Below are positions 15,701 through 28,208 of a DNA stretch of 64,000 bases, piece by piece. This DNA comes from Paragordius varius. Lineage: Eukaryota > Nematomorpha. The notes beneath the pieces were generated by a model. That model made no database searches, had not been told where the DNA came from, and worked only from the letters and a program-made list of their open reading frames with translations. How positions within the stretch are numbered: position 1 is the first letter of the stretch; each line of letters begins with the position of its first letter. The translations under genes were made by a program, and so were the position numbers. The stretch lies in contig OZ176052.1 of NCBI GenBank assembly GCA_964247055.1, positions 9,486,001-9,550,000 on the forward strand, in the 5' to 3' direction.

Positions 15701-16841
15701 ATTTTTAAACGCGCATTCGCGTTACAGACATGATCGTATGTGACCAACCCAAATTTTTTTAAGATATTCCCTAATGAATGGAGTGTTATTTAAAATAAAA
15801 ATTTTTAAAATACGAAATATACTGACGTTATATATATATATATATATATATTTTGAAAAGAATTATGACAGCGCTGTAAAAAAAATTTTGATTCAAAAAA
15901 ATCCTCTGTTTTATTGCTTTTATAGAGTTAAACTTAATACATGAAGGCTCTAACATTTTATCAGAAGTAACAGCAATGATGGAAAAACTGTTTAATGTTG
16001 GGTATGGACTCCTTTATAACGCACCACTATAATTTTTTAAAACTCTACCATATATAAAATAATGATAAAATATGAGACACGGTAAAATTCACCATATTTT
16101 GATAAATAATCCCAAAATATGCAAATCTATACATTATATTATTATTTACACACCATATGAACATATGTGTATTAACTTTACACAGCCAGTTTAAGCCTAC
16201 TTTTATTTCCATTTAACAATAGTTATTGTATAAAACATACCACATATAACAAACAGTAGTGGGAAAATAATATTTATACAACAGTTTTTTTTTCATTTTA
16301 CTCATATAAACTAATAAACTATTGTAATAATGTAAATAATGAATATAAATTACACAACTGTAAAACGAAGAAAAACTCCAAATGCATCATAGCATTATGT
16401 AAACACACATGATGAGGGTATGACTATGCAAAAATTATCAAAACGCGCGAGCATAAATAATTTAATTTACAAAGTCGTTGGTTTATATATTAGCGAACAA
16501 AAATTACATTAACATATTACATACAATATTAAATGGTCATATCATCAAATAAGCCAGCCAGGCTTAAAAAAGCATATGATTTCTTTCATAATACACATAA
16601 GCGTTATATAAAATGATTAATGTTAAACTGTGCCAAGTGTCCCGTGATTTATGTATATATATATTATATATATACATAGATTAGCGATTTTATATTATAA
16701 AACTTAAATTTTTGCAACTAGATTATAATTTGGTATATTCTATTATTATACGCTAAAAATTTTACATAATGTTTAATGTATGTTAAAAACGAAAATAAAA
16801 TAGAAATGGACCGAGGTTATAACGCAAATTACACACACATA

Positions 16842-16874
<33 letters not shown>

Positions 16875-17319
16875 TAACATACATTTAAAAAACTCCTAAT
16901 TGTTATTTTATGTATGCAATTATAATATTTAACATTGTGACATATATATTATCTTTCATTGATCTTGTTTAAAATGCCAATTTTAGATTAAATAGCGGCA
17001 TACTATATATATATATATATATATATATTTGAATTCTATGATAAAAGTATATATTCGAATAGACCTAAAATAATCCCATCAAACCTATATTACAATAAAA
17101 AAATAGTTGAAACAATTTATTTCTACAAAAAATAAAAGATTACTTTAACAATTGAAAAAAAAAATATGTAGAGCCAGCCACCTATGTGTGAATATATATA
17201 CTATCTTTTTATACAATATAATATATAGATATATTGTTAAATACTGTGTGAGCATATTTTTATTTTTGATAAAAAAAATTAAGGTAAAAAGATTCATGTC
17301 GACTACTATCATATTTTTT

Positions 17320-17354
<35 letters not shown>

Positions 17355-18029
17355 AACAAAAATAAAAATGCATCCTTTTTTGTAAAACTTTTTACCATTG
17401 TAAAATAAATATAAGGGAGTAAAGGATAGAATATTGTTTACATTTTTATTTTTTAAGTATATGAAATGAGATGTTTAAGGTGTTTTTTGGTTTATTTAGT
17501 ATGCGTATTTTATTTTATAAACTATATTATAAAAATATTTTATAAATAATCAATATTATATATTATTTTTTATTTTATATATCAAGATTAATAAAATATG
17601 TATCAGAAAGTAAATTATTGATTAGATATATAAAAATACAATAATATAATGTGTATGAGTAACAAGGTATTCAGGCAAAATACTTGGACTTTTGTGGATA
17701 GAAAAAATTTAAATTGTTACAGTAGCCTTAAGCTAAAAAAGTATTTGATGACTGGCATTATAAAAATATTATCAGATGGACAAAAATTTTTGGAAAAAGT
17801 TTTAGAAAGTGTTTATTAATTTTATTATAAACCGATAATATTATAGATTTCAATAAAAATATAACCATAAAAGATGGTAATTTTTAAAATTGTATCAAAA
17901 ATATAACCTAATGGTTTCCATGATGGAATCCGATGGAAGTTTATTATTAACAGAATCATTCCATTCAAATGTGAGATAGCCTTGTCCACAAGGGCTTTTC
18001 AATTTAAGTAACGGTTTATGATCAGCCAT
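787..18029 (-). CDS. DOT1L: DOT1L-type histone H3 lysine-79 methyltransferase, 25 exons
   Basis: SAM-dependent nuclear methyltransferase for H3K79. ATG at 18029-18027, TGA at 789-787. Exons: 17908-18029, 14995-15069, 13704-13767, 12880-13017, 11924-12014, 11375-11532, 11008-11140, 10856-10924, 10491-10597, 10349-10384, 8936-9966, 8435-8704, 7742-7800, 7517-7586, 7282-7378, 7085-7216, 6735-6797, 6562-6655, 6353-6456, 6019-6208, 5591-5932, 5284-5465, 3583-5196, 3122-3347, 787-3038. These total 7719 nt (2572 aa), all in phase. Residues 1-320 match the DOT1 fold along their length: TYGETNYEQV, SAM motif DLGSGIGHIVLQVAA, VNNFAF (N at about 240-241) and FSWTQNALPYY. Residues 332-674 are basic and His/Asn-rich. 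Residues 885-936 look KOW/SH3-like. A coiled-coil region like the AF9/AF10-binding part of DOT1L spans about 1170-1290. The rest is Asn/Ser/Thr-rich. It is longer than human DOT1L (1537 aa). The acceptor of the exon at 7282-7378 is the least certain join. Confidence 0.93.
7630..7699. mobile_element. MITE fragment, family with CACCCTTGAACAATT repeats
   Basis: In a DOT1L intron. It contains TTCAAGGGTGAATTTGAGAT and ends in TGTAAATGGT, the same right end as the elements at 26321-26628 and 59389-59619. Only the right end is present, so it is a truncated copy. Confidence 0.55.
13768..14994. other. DOT1L intron 2, no further feature
   Basis: This 1227-nt AT-rich intron separates exons 2 and 3 of the minus-strand gene. 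The open frames inside it have no similarity I recognise and are not needed by the exon phases. Confidence 0.5.
15829..15851. repeat. TA dinucleotide microsatellite
   Basis: Uninterrupted alternating TA run within DOT1L intron 1. Confidence 0.85.
16831..16875. repeat. AC/AT dinucleotide microsatellite
   Basis: A short ACACAC stretch passes into a long, once-interrupted AT run, inside DOT1L intron 1 (15070-17907). Further TA runs lie at 17004-17028 and near 17325-17346. Confidence 0.85.
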
Positions 18030-21000
18030 TAATTATCGACATTTTACCAGCATTCTACTATCATTTTTATATATTTTTCGTTAAAATCCAAAGAATGTTG
18101 TAGTGGATATAATTACATGGTGGTACAACGTTCGATTTGTGTCTGGTAGAAAAAAAATAAACAATTTTACACAATGTAACTAAAATATGCCGAACAGATG
18201 ATTAATAAAAAAATAATTTGAATTTGAAATTATAATATGTTTTAGGGAACAGGTAGTTTAATAGACTGCATGTATTTCAGTATAAAGATGTCTAAGATGT
18301 AGTTTAATATAAAGTTAATGATTTGGATGACCATGTTTAATAATATTAAATATTAGTGCATATCTAAAAAATGCAATAACCCAATGTTTAATAATATTTT
18401 ATAAATTTGGATTAAATATAACAATATTTCTGAGGATATTTTTTTAAAGTAGCAATAAAATCCAATAAAAAAATGCGACTCATTGTGTCTTCCAATTTTT
18501 GAGTTCTTTCTATATAAAAAAATGGTTTAACATTTGACCATGAAACTTAATACAAGACATTTTTACAATAAAAACTAGAGGTCCTCATATATATATCATT
18601 CCATAATTATCCTAGATAATATCAAAATAGAATAAATTTTTACAGTATTTTCTGAGAAAAAAATTTCATATCCAATATCTTTCGATGCCCTCTTTATTTT
18701 AAAATTCGAGGTGTTAATTTGAGTTAATTTTTGTGCGCTCCTTTAAATATTAAATCTCTATTTTACAATCATAAAATAAAAAAATCTAAACATTTTACAC
18801 CAAATTTTTAATATTTTCATGCAACAATGTTATGTTAATGAAGTTGCACATTCCATAAAATATTAGTTTATCAGGCAGTTGGTCCGATTTCAATTTGTAT
18901 AGAAGAACATGTCATATATGTTTTAAAGTGATAAATTATACAGCACCTCGATTTAATTTAGGGTATCCAGACCCCAGACGATTTTTAAATTGGTATCTAA
19001 TTAAATATCAAATAAACTGAATTTTATGCTTAATTTAGTTTGAAAAATAAAGTTCTCTAAACCGCCTCAAGGCCATTTTTACTTTACATATGCAAAATGT
19101 CCTGGTAATTATTAGCTAAAATTTAAGCTAATTTTTCATTTGACACCCTATTTTCTCTTGGAATAGTTTATATCTCAGAGGATTTGGAATTTGACCTAAA
19201 GTAATAAGCTGAATTGAAAATATACTTTCTAGAGCCTTTTTGAGGCATTATGAAAAACATTTTAAAAAATGCATACTTTTAACAAATATTTAATTTTTTG
19301 CCAAATTTTGTTGAAGCCTATTTCATACTATTTTTAGACAGGATAAAACGCTTTTGGAAAGTAATCATTTTTTAAATATTTATTTTCTCATTAGCATATG
19401 TTTAAGAAATTTGTCGCGCAATCCCGTCATTTTTGTGTTTATTTTAAAAAAACTAGCCCGTATTGGGTAAACGAAAAAATTGGGACTTTCCAAAGCACAC
19501 ATATAAATAATCGTTGATTTTAATAAAGAAAACACAATTATTCAACATAATCTTGAAGACGAAAGAACAATTTAATTAAAATTCTGAGGCGATGAAAATT
19601 TCAGCATCATTGAAATAAATAAATGTTTATATAATATGTTGAAGCGTTTTTATACCTTCCATTATGCCTCAAAAATATTAATACGCTTCAGCAATTTCGC
19701 TTCAATTTAATTTTTGGAAAAAGTATGCATTTAAAAATATTTTTTGTAGATAAATTTAGCATATATTTAATATTTTTATCGTTCAATCTAGGCAATTTTA
19801 TAAAAACTAGTTTATATTAGAAGAGGGAAAAAAATTAATATTTACGGGAGCCCATATTTATAGAAAGATTATAAAAATATTTTTTGCCTTTTACATGTGG
19901 TTTATGATATTTAGTCATAATTTTAATAATCAGGCTTTAGCTTTCACCAAAAAAATTATATTAAAAAAATGTGCGCTAAATCAGCCAGTTTCTGATTTAT
20001 GGCTCTACCAAATAATTCATAATAACTTTTTTAAATCACTCGTAATGGCCAAAACCAAAAACATCATGATAATCTTGATTCATTTTCCTATCAAAGGGTA
20101 TATATAGATATATATATATATATATATTAAATTATTATAATTTATGGAAACTGTATTAAGAGTCAAAGATGTTTAAAGCAAAATAACTTTGTAATGTAGT
20201 AAAACCCCAAAACAAAATAAGGAATTATTTTGTAAAAACATAAAAAGTATAAATAATTAAATGATAGAGGTGTGAGAGGCAGAATGTCTATACATGACCG
20301 CATTCCATAAAATAAATAGTGTAAGCTATAAATTTTTAACGCTGCGATTTTAATTTGGGTGTCTAGGGTCTACGGCTTATGTTAAATTGATATTTCAAAA
20401 AAATAATGAAAAAGAGGTTACAATTCATATTGCCCTTGCCCTAATAAAAATTATTTAAATAAGCCAAAATATCCAAATAAAATTTAGTTTTAAAAAAAAC
20501 TTCATATCAAAATTAGACGCCTTTTCTAGTTTACAACATTTTTGCAATATATCATGTTTATATGATTACTGAAACTATTAATTTTTATTTAAATTAACAC
20601 TTCATTACATCACTCTTTGAGCTCGGCATTTTGGGGTATTTTAAATCCCAAAGCTCAATCTTGTAAATAAACATTTTAGTTAAAAATTAATTATCAAACA
20701 TTGTTCTTTAAAGTTTTGAGTCTTCTAGAGCCTAAAATTAGGACAATAACTGATAGACATTTTATGAACACCAACTGGAATTTATGAACTATAAAAAAAT
20801 ACCAAAAGATATAAAACGCAAATACATACCACTAGACAGAGTAATTTAAAGTTAATTATTGGTTTATAAGATCGTATTAAACATGATTAATACTGTTACA
20901 GTACAATAATATGCATTCGGAATCAAATTAGAATATTTATACGTTATATTTTAGAGAATATTAGATCTATTAAAGATTAGTATAATATTTAGGACATAAT

Positions 21001-21460
21001 TGATTAGATTTATTTTACTTGTAAATGCTAAATATATCTTCATTTTAATTTATTTTATATAAACTTATCATTATATCCCTAAAAATACACCCGACCCCCA
21101 ACGCAGCTTGACGGCTGTAAATACCATTACAGGTGTATGGAAGGGCGACAATGGAGGTCTTTTGTGGACAGTGGCGACATGGGTCTGCCACACCCTTTTC
21201 TTGATACACCTTGATTAATATCAAAATGTCTCAATTTTTGATGGTTAAGTAGAGCCTGAAGCTTTTAAATAAATATTTACATTTCCTACCATATTTCGCA
21301 TTTATTTGCCTGTTGCATTAGCGATTAAAAAAATTATAGAGAAAAATGGCGGCAAAAAAGTTTGAGATAAGATTTTTTTCAAAAAGATTTTTTGTATCAT
21401 GTACTTAAAAGACAAAAGAAAGCATATTTTTATATTCGGCTTAATACCTTAAATAATTTT

Positions 21461-21690
21461 ACTGTCATGTATCCTTTATTTTATCGAAAATTTATTTTAT
21501 TTCGTTAAATGGGTATAAATATTTGGTAAAGAATGGAAAAAAAGAGCTCTATGGTAATTCTTATACTTTTTCGAAAAATATGATATTGTTAATACCATAG
21601 AGCTCTTGTTTTTTCCATTCTTTAACAAATATTTATACCCATTTAACGAAAGAAAATAAATTTTTAATAAAATAAAGGATACATGACTGT
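21461..21690. repeat. Long inverted repeat (fold-back element)
   Basis: Arms of about 94 bp at 21461-21554 and 21597-21690 flank a loop of about 42 bp. The left arm begins ACTGTCATGTATCCTTTATT and the right arm ends AAAGGATACATGACTGT. The inner ends share AGAGCTCTATGGTA and its complement. Mismatches and small indels are few, so the palindrome is fairly young or maintained. It is probably a fold-back MITE; no target duplication is evident. Confidence 0.8.
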
Positions 21691-22049
21691 ATACTCAAAT
21701 TTCAAATGACATTGGGGTATAATACCCCAAAAGGTAATGGAATGCCAATATAAACAGAAAAAATGGTTTATATTTCATGATTTTTATATTAAGCAAATGC
21801 ACACATTATATGTTGACTAAACTTTTGCGTTGATATCCATACAATACGCAATATTAAGCTTTTCCAATAAATCTATTTTTATATTCGGTGCCTCTTGTTT
21901 AAAAGTGCATTTTGCAATGATTTTAAATTGTTCAATATTTTTTAGATGATTGATAAATCAGGCCTGGGATCCCCAAAGAACCCAAAGTGTTAAAATACAA
22001 ATTATTTTAGTACTCAAATAAATTAATTCCTAAACGCAATTGCTTTATT

Positions 22050-22790
22050 ACTATACTAGATTCCATATGCTCTCATTAGTTTTGAAAAAATTGCCTCAAA
22101 CTGAAAAATCACTCTATGGTGGCGCATTTTCAGGGCATGAAGGGCCTAATTAACTGCTAATTTTAAAATCCGCACGACCTAAAATTTTGCCTTGTTAAGA
22201 GTAATATTTTAAGCACCTATTGAACTCATATGGTCCGATAGGTTTTCTGTAAATTAGCCCTAAAGGCTCGCTATTTTGATATGAGGAAGCAGTTTTTAGC
22301 GGGTATCAGTTTACTCAGCAGCCAATATAAAAAACCGGATAAAATTTTTGCATTACAGGGAATACTTGGAATCCTCAGTGATTTTTACGGCCTCATACCT
22401 TGGGCGAATAGATTCAAAAAATTATTTTTGTGGATCATTCTTCTAAAAATATGGCATTTTACGGGGGGAGCGGGTAAAAAGAGGGCCAATTAAAAAACAA
22501 GCCTACTTGGTTCGGCGCAATTGATAAAAAATAAAAAAAATCATATTTGAAATCGAATGGTCCGCACGTTTTCCTGAAAATTGTCTCAAGACACGATTTT
22601 TGTGGACTTACAAAAAACCGTTTTTTACGCGGGTTGCGCCCGAGCTAGGGGCCTAATTCAAAAAAGGAGGAAGCTGTTGTCTGGGCATTTTTAAAATGAT
22701 TATTTTTTTCCACATGATTTGAATGGGTATACCGGTTTTCCAGAAATAGATCACACCAGCATTTTCCATTTTTATAAATATATAGATTAT
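22050..22790 (+). repeat. Partial copy of the 312-bp tandem-repeat element
   Basis: Diverged copy of 31930-32730. It carries one repeat unit (CAGCAGCCAATATAAAAAAC near 22316-22335) followed by the same unique tail, including TTTTACGGGGGGAGCGG, the ATCATATTTGAAATCGAATG block, GACACGATTTTTGTGGACTT and the CACACCAGCATTTTCC end. It ends about 150 bp before the FBXL20 start codon. Confidence 0.75.
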
Positions 22791-22943
22791 GGCATGATTT
22801 TGGTATGAATATTTATACATTCATATTCATTTATTATTACAGATGGTTTAAATATCGTATTTTCTTGATGTTTGATTTTAATGAACCATTTTACAAGGAA
22901 TAAAATTGATGTATTAAAATTTTTAATTTAGTTTGCCAAATTT

Positions 22944-25900
22944 ATGCACCATGACGAAGCAGAGATCAATAAAAAATTGCCAAAGGAATTATTGTTAAGG
23001 TTTCAGTAATTTTTTAATTAAAGAATATTTTCCTTTCTTGACGTAGTTTCGCTCTGTCGTTGTGCCCAAGTTTCAAAGGTATGTTTTAGTTTTTGTAAAA
23101 ATTTATTTGATAATAAAATATATTCTATCTGTAAATTATTTGATAAACGCTACTTTATACAAATACAGGCATGGAATATTTTGGCTTTGGATGGAAGTAA
23201 TTGGCAAAGGGTAGACCTATTTGATTTTCAAACGGATGTTGATGTATAATTTTTTATATGATTTAATTTTCTTATCATTTTTTTAAATCTTGTTATTGTT
23301 TTATATCAGTCGTATTCACCAAAAAATTTTAATCTGCCGCAAAAAATGTTTATTATTTCCCAAGGGCCGTGCACCATATAATACCAATAAAACATAGTTG
23401 TTTGACACATTTTCAGATATTCATACTCAAATTAAGTATATCAAAAATTTAAAAAATAATTCAGGGTAGCATCCGGCCCACAGGCTGCGGTTTGAGTACC
23501 ACTGATCTACATATAACCTTATTTTTATTACGTAAAATTAAATTTTTTAACCATATATAGGGCAATGTGGTGGAAAATATTTCACGGCGTTGTGGAGGCT
23601 TTCTAAAATATTTAAGTCTCCGTGGTTGTCAGAGCATCGCCGATCCTGCATTAAAGTAATTAACTAAATATACGCATTCATGTTAGTTTATAATTAATTT
23701 AAACAATGTTTAATTTATTTTGATTGTTTTCATCGATTTTAAACAAAGGATATTTATTAGCTTACAATATAAAGGTGTGTATAGAATGTCAAAACCATTT
23801 AAGTAAAGTTAAAGAAGTGAAAAGAAAACTTTAATTCGAACAATTTAGGATTTGCTTTAAGTTTTTAATTTAAAAATCTGCATTAACGTGTTGTAGAAAC
23901 AAAATGTTTTTAGATAAAAAAAATTCTCACCTCCTTATAGTCTTTCCCTCTTACATTTTTAGGGTTTTTGCAGCATCGCTAATATAATTACCAATAATGG
24001 GGTATATTTTTTGATACCAATTTAAATTAATAAATTTGAATATACCTGCAATATTTTAAAATTATAATCTCAACTTCGATTTAATTGGATTTTAAAAGAA
24101 ATGGAAGGAAAACTATATTAAATAAAATTATATTTTAACCACCCTGGACATATATATATATATATATTTTTGTGGGATATAATATACTTGTATAATAAGA
24201 TTCGTGTTAACGTCGTGAATAATGAAAGAAAATAAAAATAAAATTATTATAGACACAAATTTTAATTTGTACTTTATTTTAAGTTTTTTCTTTTAACAAC
24301 TCCTGATGATGCCATTGGGCGAAAATTTGAGTCTATAATAAATTTATTTTTATTTTCTTTCATTATTCACGACGTTAACACGAATCTTATTTAACAACCC
24401 ATCGTCTTCACTCACTCAATTTATACATATATAATGTCTAAATTTAGATAATTAAATTTTAATATATTTTTATTTTTCTAAAGGTTCTTAAATTAGTTAT
24501 ATTAAAAGTGATTCAGATTTTCCCAATATTTTAAATAATTAAAAATTAAAAAACAAATGGTATATGAGATTAATTTTTTTTTCCACCATAATATATATTT
24601 TTCAGATGGGTATTTAAATTTTTTTATCTAAAATCGTATATTGTAGTAGAGAAAATACTGTACAGTTTTTACTTTGTGTAAATTTAAACAAGACAAAAAT
24701 TTATTATATTGCACGTTCAAAAAATATATTTTTTAAATATCATCGTTTTAATATTTATAATCTAAATGTTTTATTAAATACATTATCAAATTAATTTAGA
24801 TTATCCTTTTTAAATGCGCAACACATAAGATTCATATAAATAGGCTAGCCCCTATCAATAAAATTAGTATTTTAACCTATATCATCATCAATATATTACC
24901 CATATTTAAAAATGAATTATATATTATATATATGTTTGGATTTATTAGAACATTTTCCGAACAGTGCAATAACATTGAAGAATTGATTTTGAATGGATGC
25001 AAAAAAATAACGGACGAGTAATTTTTTTTTCTTGATTGAAATTTGAATTCACAAAAATATCGAGCACATTAAACATCAAATAATTGTCTAATTATATTGT
25101 ATTATATATAATTTTATGGAATTATATAGGACGTGCAAATATCTTAGTGAACATTGCCATAAATTACGTGTTCTTGATATAGGTTCCTGCTCACAAATGA
25201 CAGATTTATCACTTAAAGCGATCAGGTTTTTTATTAATTGTTTTTGTAAAAAAGGGATGTGTTAGATATTTTGTAAATCTGAAAACCTAACCCTTTTTAT
25301 TAATATCTTTAGGGGAAGTAATTTTTAGTGATTTTAATATAAAAAAGAGTGTAGTTTCATTTTTGCTGTTTTTACCTTATAGCCATTTAATTTAAAAAAA
25401 ATTTAAGTTAAATATAGTTTGAAGATTTCTTAATTATAATGCCCAAATGATTTTTATCGCTTGTTTATATCATTAATATTTTATATCGAGCATAACATTT
25501 TAATAATATATATATATATATATATATATATTATTTGTGTTAAAATTATCATATATATTTTAAAATATTTATTATTTGCATGCAGTGATAAGTGTTTCGA
25601 TTTAACCTACATCAATATATCATGGTGTGACCAATTTACCGAAAATGGGATAGAGGCATTAGTCAATGGATGTACCAATATATCTACGTTTCTCTGTAAA
25701 GGATGTATTCAAGTACTGACAATAATATTTTTATATGGCAAACTTTATTGTTTGTGTAATTAAAACTGGCTTATAATTGACACTTTTTTGGTTCTAATAT
25801 ATGTCTTTTTCTTTTTATTCACATTTTTTTATATATAAAATTTCGTATTTGTTAGCTTGGCGATAATGCCATTAGTCACATTGGAAGGCATTGTCCCCAC

Positions 25901-28208
25901 TTACAAACCTTGAATCTTAACAATTGCGTGGTATATATTTATTTATATATAAATTTAATTGTTTAAGATCTATTTGTTGCACTAATAAAGTTTAATTTTT
26001 CTATATTGAATTTTCAATAATTATATATCTTAAACATTTTAAAGTAAATGCCTGTTCTCGTATTTTTAAAAAAATATTACCGTAAAACTAAATTATTTGA
26101 ATAAACTTCCTTTGTCAGAATATCACTGATGAATCGGTTCAATTAATATCTGAAGGATGCAAAAATTTACAGCATTTATGTCTTTCCGGGTGTGCTCACA
26201 TTACGGATACATGCCTTATTTCTTTAGGTTCACACTGTCCCCATTTAAAGTAATGTGCTATTTAAAACTTTTTACCATAATTCTCTGAAAATTAAAATTT
26301 ATAAATATTTTATTATATATACCATTTACAGTTCAAATTCACCCTTAAACAATTCAAATTCACCCTTGAACAATTCAAACTCACCCTCGAACAATTCGCC
26401 CTAAAATTAAATTATGTCTTTTTTTAAGATTAAAAATTAACTTATTTTTTTCATATTTTCAAAATATGAAATTCTGTCTAAAATTAATATATTTCTGAAA
26501 AAATAATAAACTATATCGTAAAATATTTCATATTAATATGGGTTATATTAGCTCGAAAACACTTAATTTATTTTTAGGGTGAATTTGAATTCTTAAGGGT
26601 TGAATTTTTCAAGGGTATATATGTAATTATTTGAATATATTTGATGACATTTATGGAATAGAACGCTTGAAGTCTCAAGCTGTGCATTACTTACTGATAG
26701 TGGATTTCAGCATTTATTACGCGTAAGTATTGATGATATAAATTTTGTGAAAATAAACTTATACAAGAAAAAATATTTTGATCAAACATTAATATGCTCA
26801 ACGAAATATGTTATGTTTAACAATTTATTTTTGAAAGCATACAGATACTTAGTCTATTTTTGAATCTTAAAAAACGTACTTGAAATTATGATTATCTAAG
26901 CATTATATATATTATTTTCTTTTTGACGCTTTTAGAATAGCCATGAGTTAGAAAAAATGGATATGGAAGAATGCGTTTTAGTAATTTTTTTATTATTACT
27001 TTAATTTTATGTGTATATGTTTTGAGACGATTATACAATATTATTTTCTTATATAGATTACGGATCACACCTTGCAATATATATCCATGCATTGTCCTAA
27101 AATACAAATTTTAGTATGTTTTAATTAATTTTATTTAAATATAGAGGACATTTCTACGCTTACTTATATAAATTATTCTGTTTTTTTTTCATTTAAGAAT
27201 CTTTCTCATTGTGAATTGTTAACGGATGAAGGCATCAAATATTTGATGTCAGAACCACGGATTGTAGAAAATCTCAATACACTCGAATTAGATAATTGTC
27301 CCCTTATAACGGATTCAAGTTTGGATCGATTAGTTAAATGCTCTAAACTTACGCGACTTGAGTTGTATGATTGTCAATTAGTTACACGTGCTGGCATACG
27401 TAGATTAAAGGTCATATAACATTTAATTCGATTGTTGGGTTTTGATTTCATTTCACAGTAATTTTCTAATATGGAATTTTATTCACCTATTTGGGCATAT
27501 TTATTTTGCAACATCTAATTTTGTTATATATTAATATAATTATACATAATGATATGAGTTAGATTTTACCATAATTTTCAACTGAAATTGTTAAAAAATA
27601 GATGATATATGATATAGTTATTATTTTATATTCTATTTACCAAACATGTAAAATTTAATTTTTGTAATATAATTTTTAAAAAGAGCTATTACAAATCTGT
27701 ATCATTAAGATCTTTGGTTATTTTTTAATTATTTTTGGAATACAGACTGTTTTACAACATCTATAAAAAAATCTTTAATATTAAAAAAGTCGTTCATTAA
27801 AAATAGAAACATAAAAAATTTCTAGTATTAGGGATAATTGAAAGTAATAAATTTCTTTATATTATCCCGTGAATAACATCAACAAAAATTTTATTAGTTT
27901 ACTTAGATAATTGTAAGCGTTAACTCCAAATTCATGCAAATCGTAAATAATAATAAAATATACTCAATAAAATATCTAAATAAATAATAAGGATATATGT
28001 CAAAAAGAACATAATATTGAAATTCCTCCTATTAAACTAACCATCCATTGATATGTTTGCCAATTTAATAAATATTATATCAAATATATAATATTCATAG
28101 GGTCGCCTTCCCAACATCAAAATTCATGCATATTTTGCTCCTCTCACACCACCCGTTGCTGTTCCGCCTGTCCGGCAAAGTTATTGTCGATGTTGCAACA
28201 TTATATAA
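22944..28208 (+). CDS. FBXL20: F-box and leucine-rich-repeat protein, FBXL20/FBXL2 type, 14 exons
   Basis: Substrate receptor of an SCF ubiquitin ligase. Exons: 22944-22999, 23024-23078, 23169-23243, 23561-23655, 24949-25017, 25130-25225, 25586-25712, 25856-25930, 26119-26249, 26662-26722, 26936-26980, 27057-27113, 27198-27410, 28101-28208. These total 1263 nt, 420 aa plus stop (human FBXL20: 436). The F-box lies near residues 8-45 (INKKLPKELLLRIFSFLDVV). It is followed by AWNILALDGSNWQRVDLFDF and then a long run of cysteine-containing LRRs (NISWCDQFTENGIEAL, LSHCELLTDEGIKYL, LELYDCQLVTRAGI). The tail HAYFAPLTPP leads to CRCCNII-stop; CNII is a CaaX box predicting prenylation and membrane attachment, as in FBXL2/FBXL20. 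Intron 1 is only 24 nt. An acceptor-like AG just upstream of the ATG suggests an unseen 5' exon, so the N-terminus may be longer. Confidence 0.95.
23307..23504. mobile_element. hAT-like MITE in FBXL20 intron 3
   Basis: The ends are imperfect complements: left CAGTCGTATTCACC, right GCTGCGGTTTGAGTACCACTG. The right end GCGGTTTGAGxxxCACTG also closes the element at 37974-38156. No clear 8-bp target duplication remains. It fills about 198 of the 317 bp of the intron. Confidence 0.6.
24194..24391. repeat. Near-perfect 61-bp inverted repeat with a structured loop
   Basis: The arms at 24194-24254 and 24331-24391 match at about 60 of 61 positions (outer end AATAAGATTCGTGTTAACGT, inner end TATTATAGAC). 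The 76-bp loop holds the palindrome ACAAATTTTAATTTGT and a hammerhead-like core (24298-24333). It lies in FBXL20 intron 4. The layout is compatible with the terminal part of a Penelope-like retroelement or a related non-autonomous element, but no reverse transcriptase was seen. Confidence 0.8.
24298..24333 (+). ncRNA. Candidate minimal hammerhead ribozyme core
   Basis: The order is ACTC, CTGATGA, T, GCC, ATTG, GGC, GAAA, ATTT, GAGT. CTGATGA and GAAA are the two invariant blocks of the hammerhead core. GCC/GGC forms stem II with an ATTG loop, and ACTC/GAGT can form stem I. Stem III would be reduced to the A-U pair around the cleavage site (TT before GAGT). This is the type I layout reported for Penelope-like elements. 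Stem I is only 4 bp and stem III minimal, so activity is uncertain. Confidence 0.4.
26321..26628. mobile_element. MITE with subterminal CACCCTTGAACAATT repeats
   Basis: In FBXL20 intron 9. The left end is ACCATTTACAGTTCAAATTC, followed by three to four tandem units of about 22 bp (CACCCTTRAACAATTCAAAYT). The right half carries the reverse-complement units (AGGGTGAATTTGAATTC). The same ends occur at 59389-59619. The element fills about 308 of the 412 bp of the intron. Confidence 0.7.

Larger units (their letters stand above)
18030..22943. other. Intergenic region between DOT1L and FBXL20
   Basis: The two flanking genes point away from each other, so promoters for both should lie here, though no clear core element was recognised. 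The sequence holds decayed dispersed repeats (for example 19200-20150, resembling stretches near 33750-34460 and 47870-48600), the inverted repeat at 21461-21690 and the tandem-repeat element copy at 22050-22790. No coding exon is supported. Confidence 0.5.

Noticed and set aside
22281-22493. 70-residue open frame on the plus strand
   Set aside because: It lies wholly within the diverged tandem-repeat element copy. The matching region at 31930-32500 does not keep the frame.
23655-24010. Possible FBXL20 exon ending at the GT in GGGGTATATT near 24000
   Set aside because: Using it either introduces a stop or inserts residues absent from the family. Joining 23655 directly to 24949 gives the conserved ALKTFSEQCNNIEEL alignment in phase.
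25461-25763. 100-residue open frame on the plus strand
   Set aside because: Only 25586-25712 is real FBXL20 exon; the rest is intron read-through with an AT-rich, TA-repeat-encoded start.
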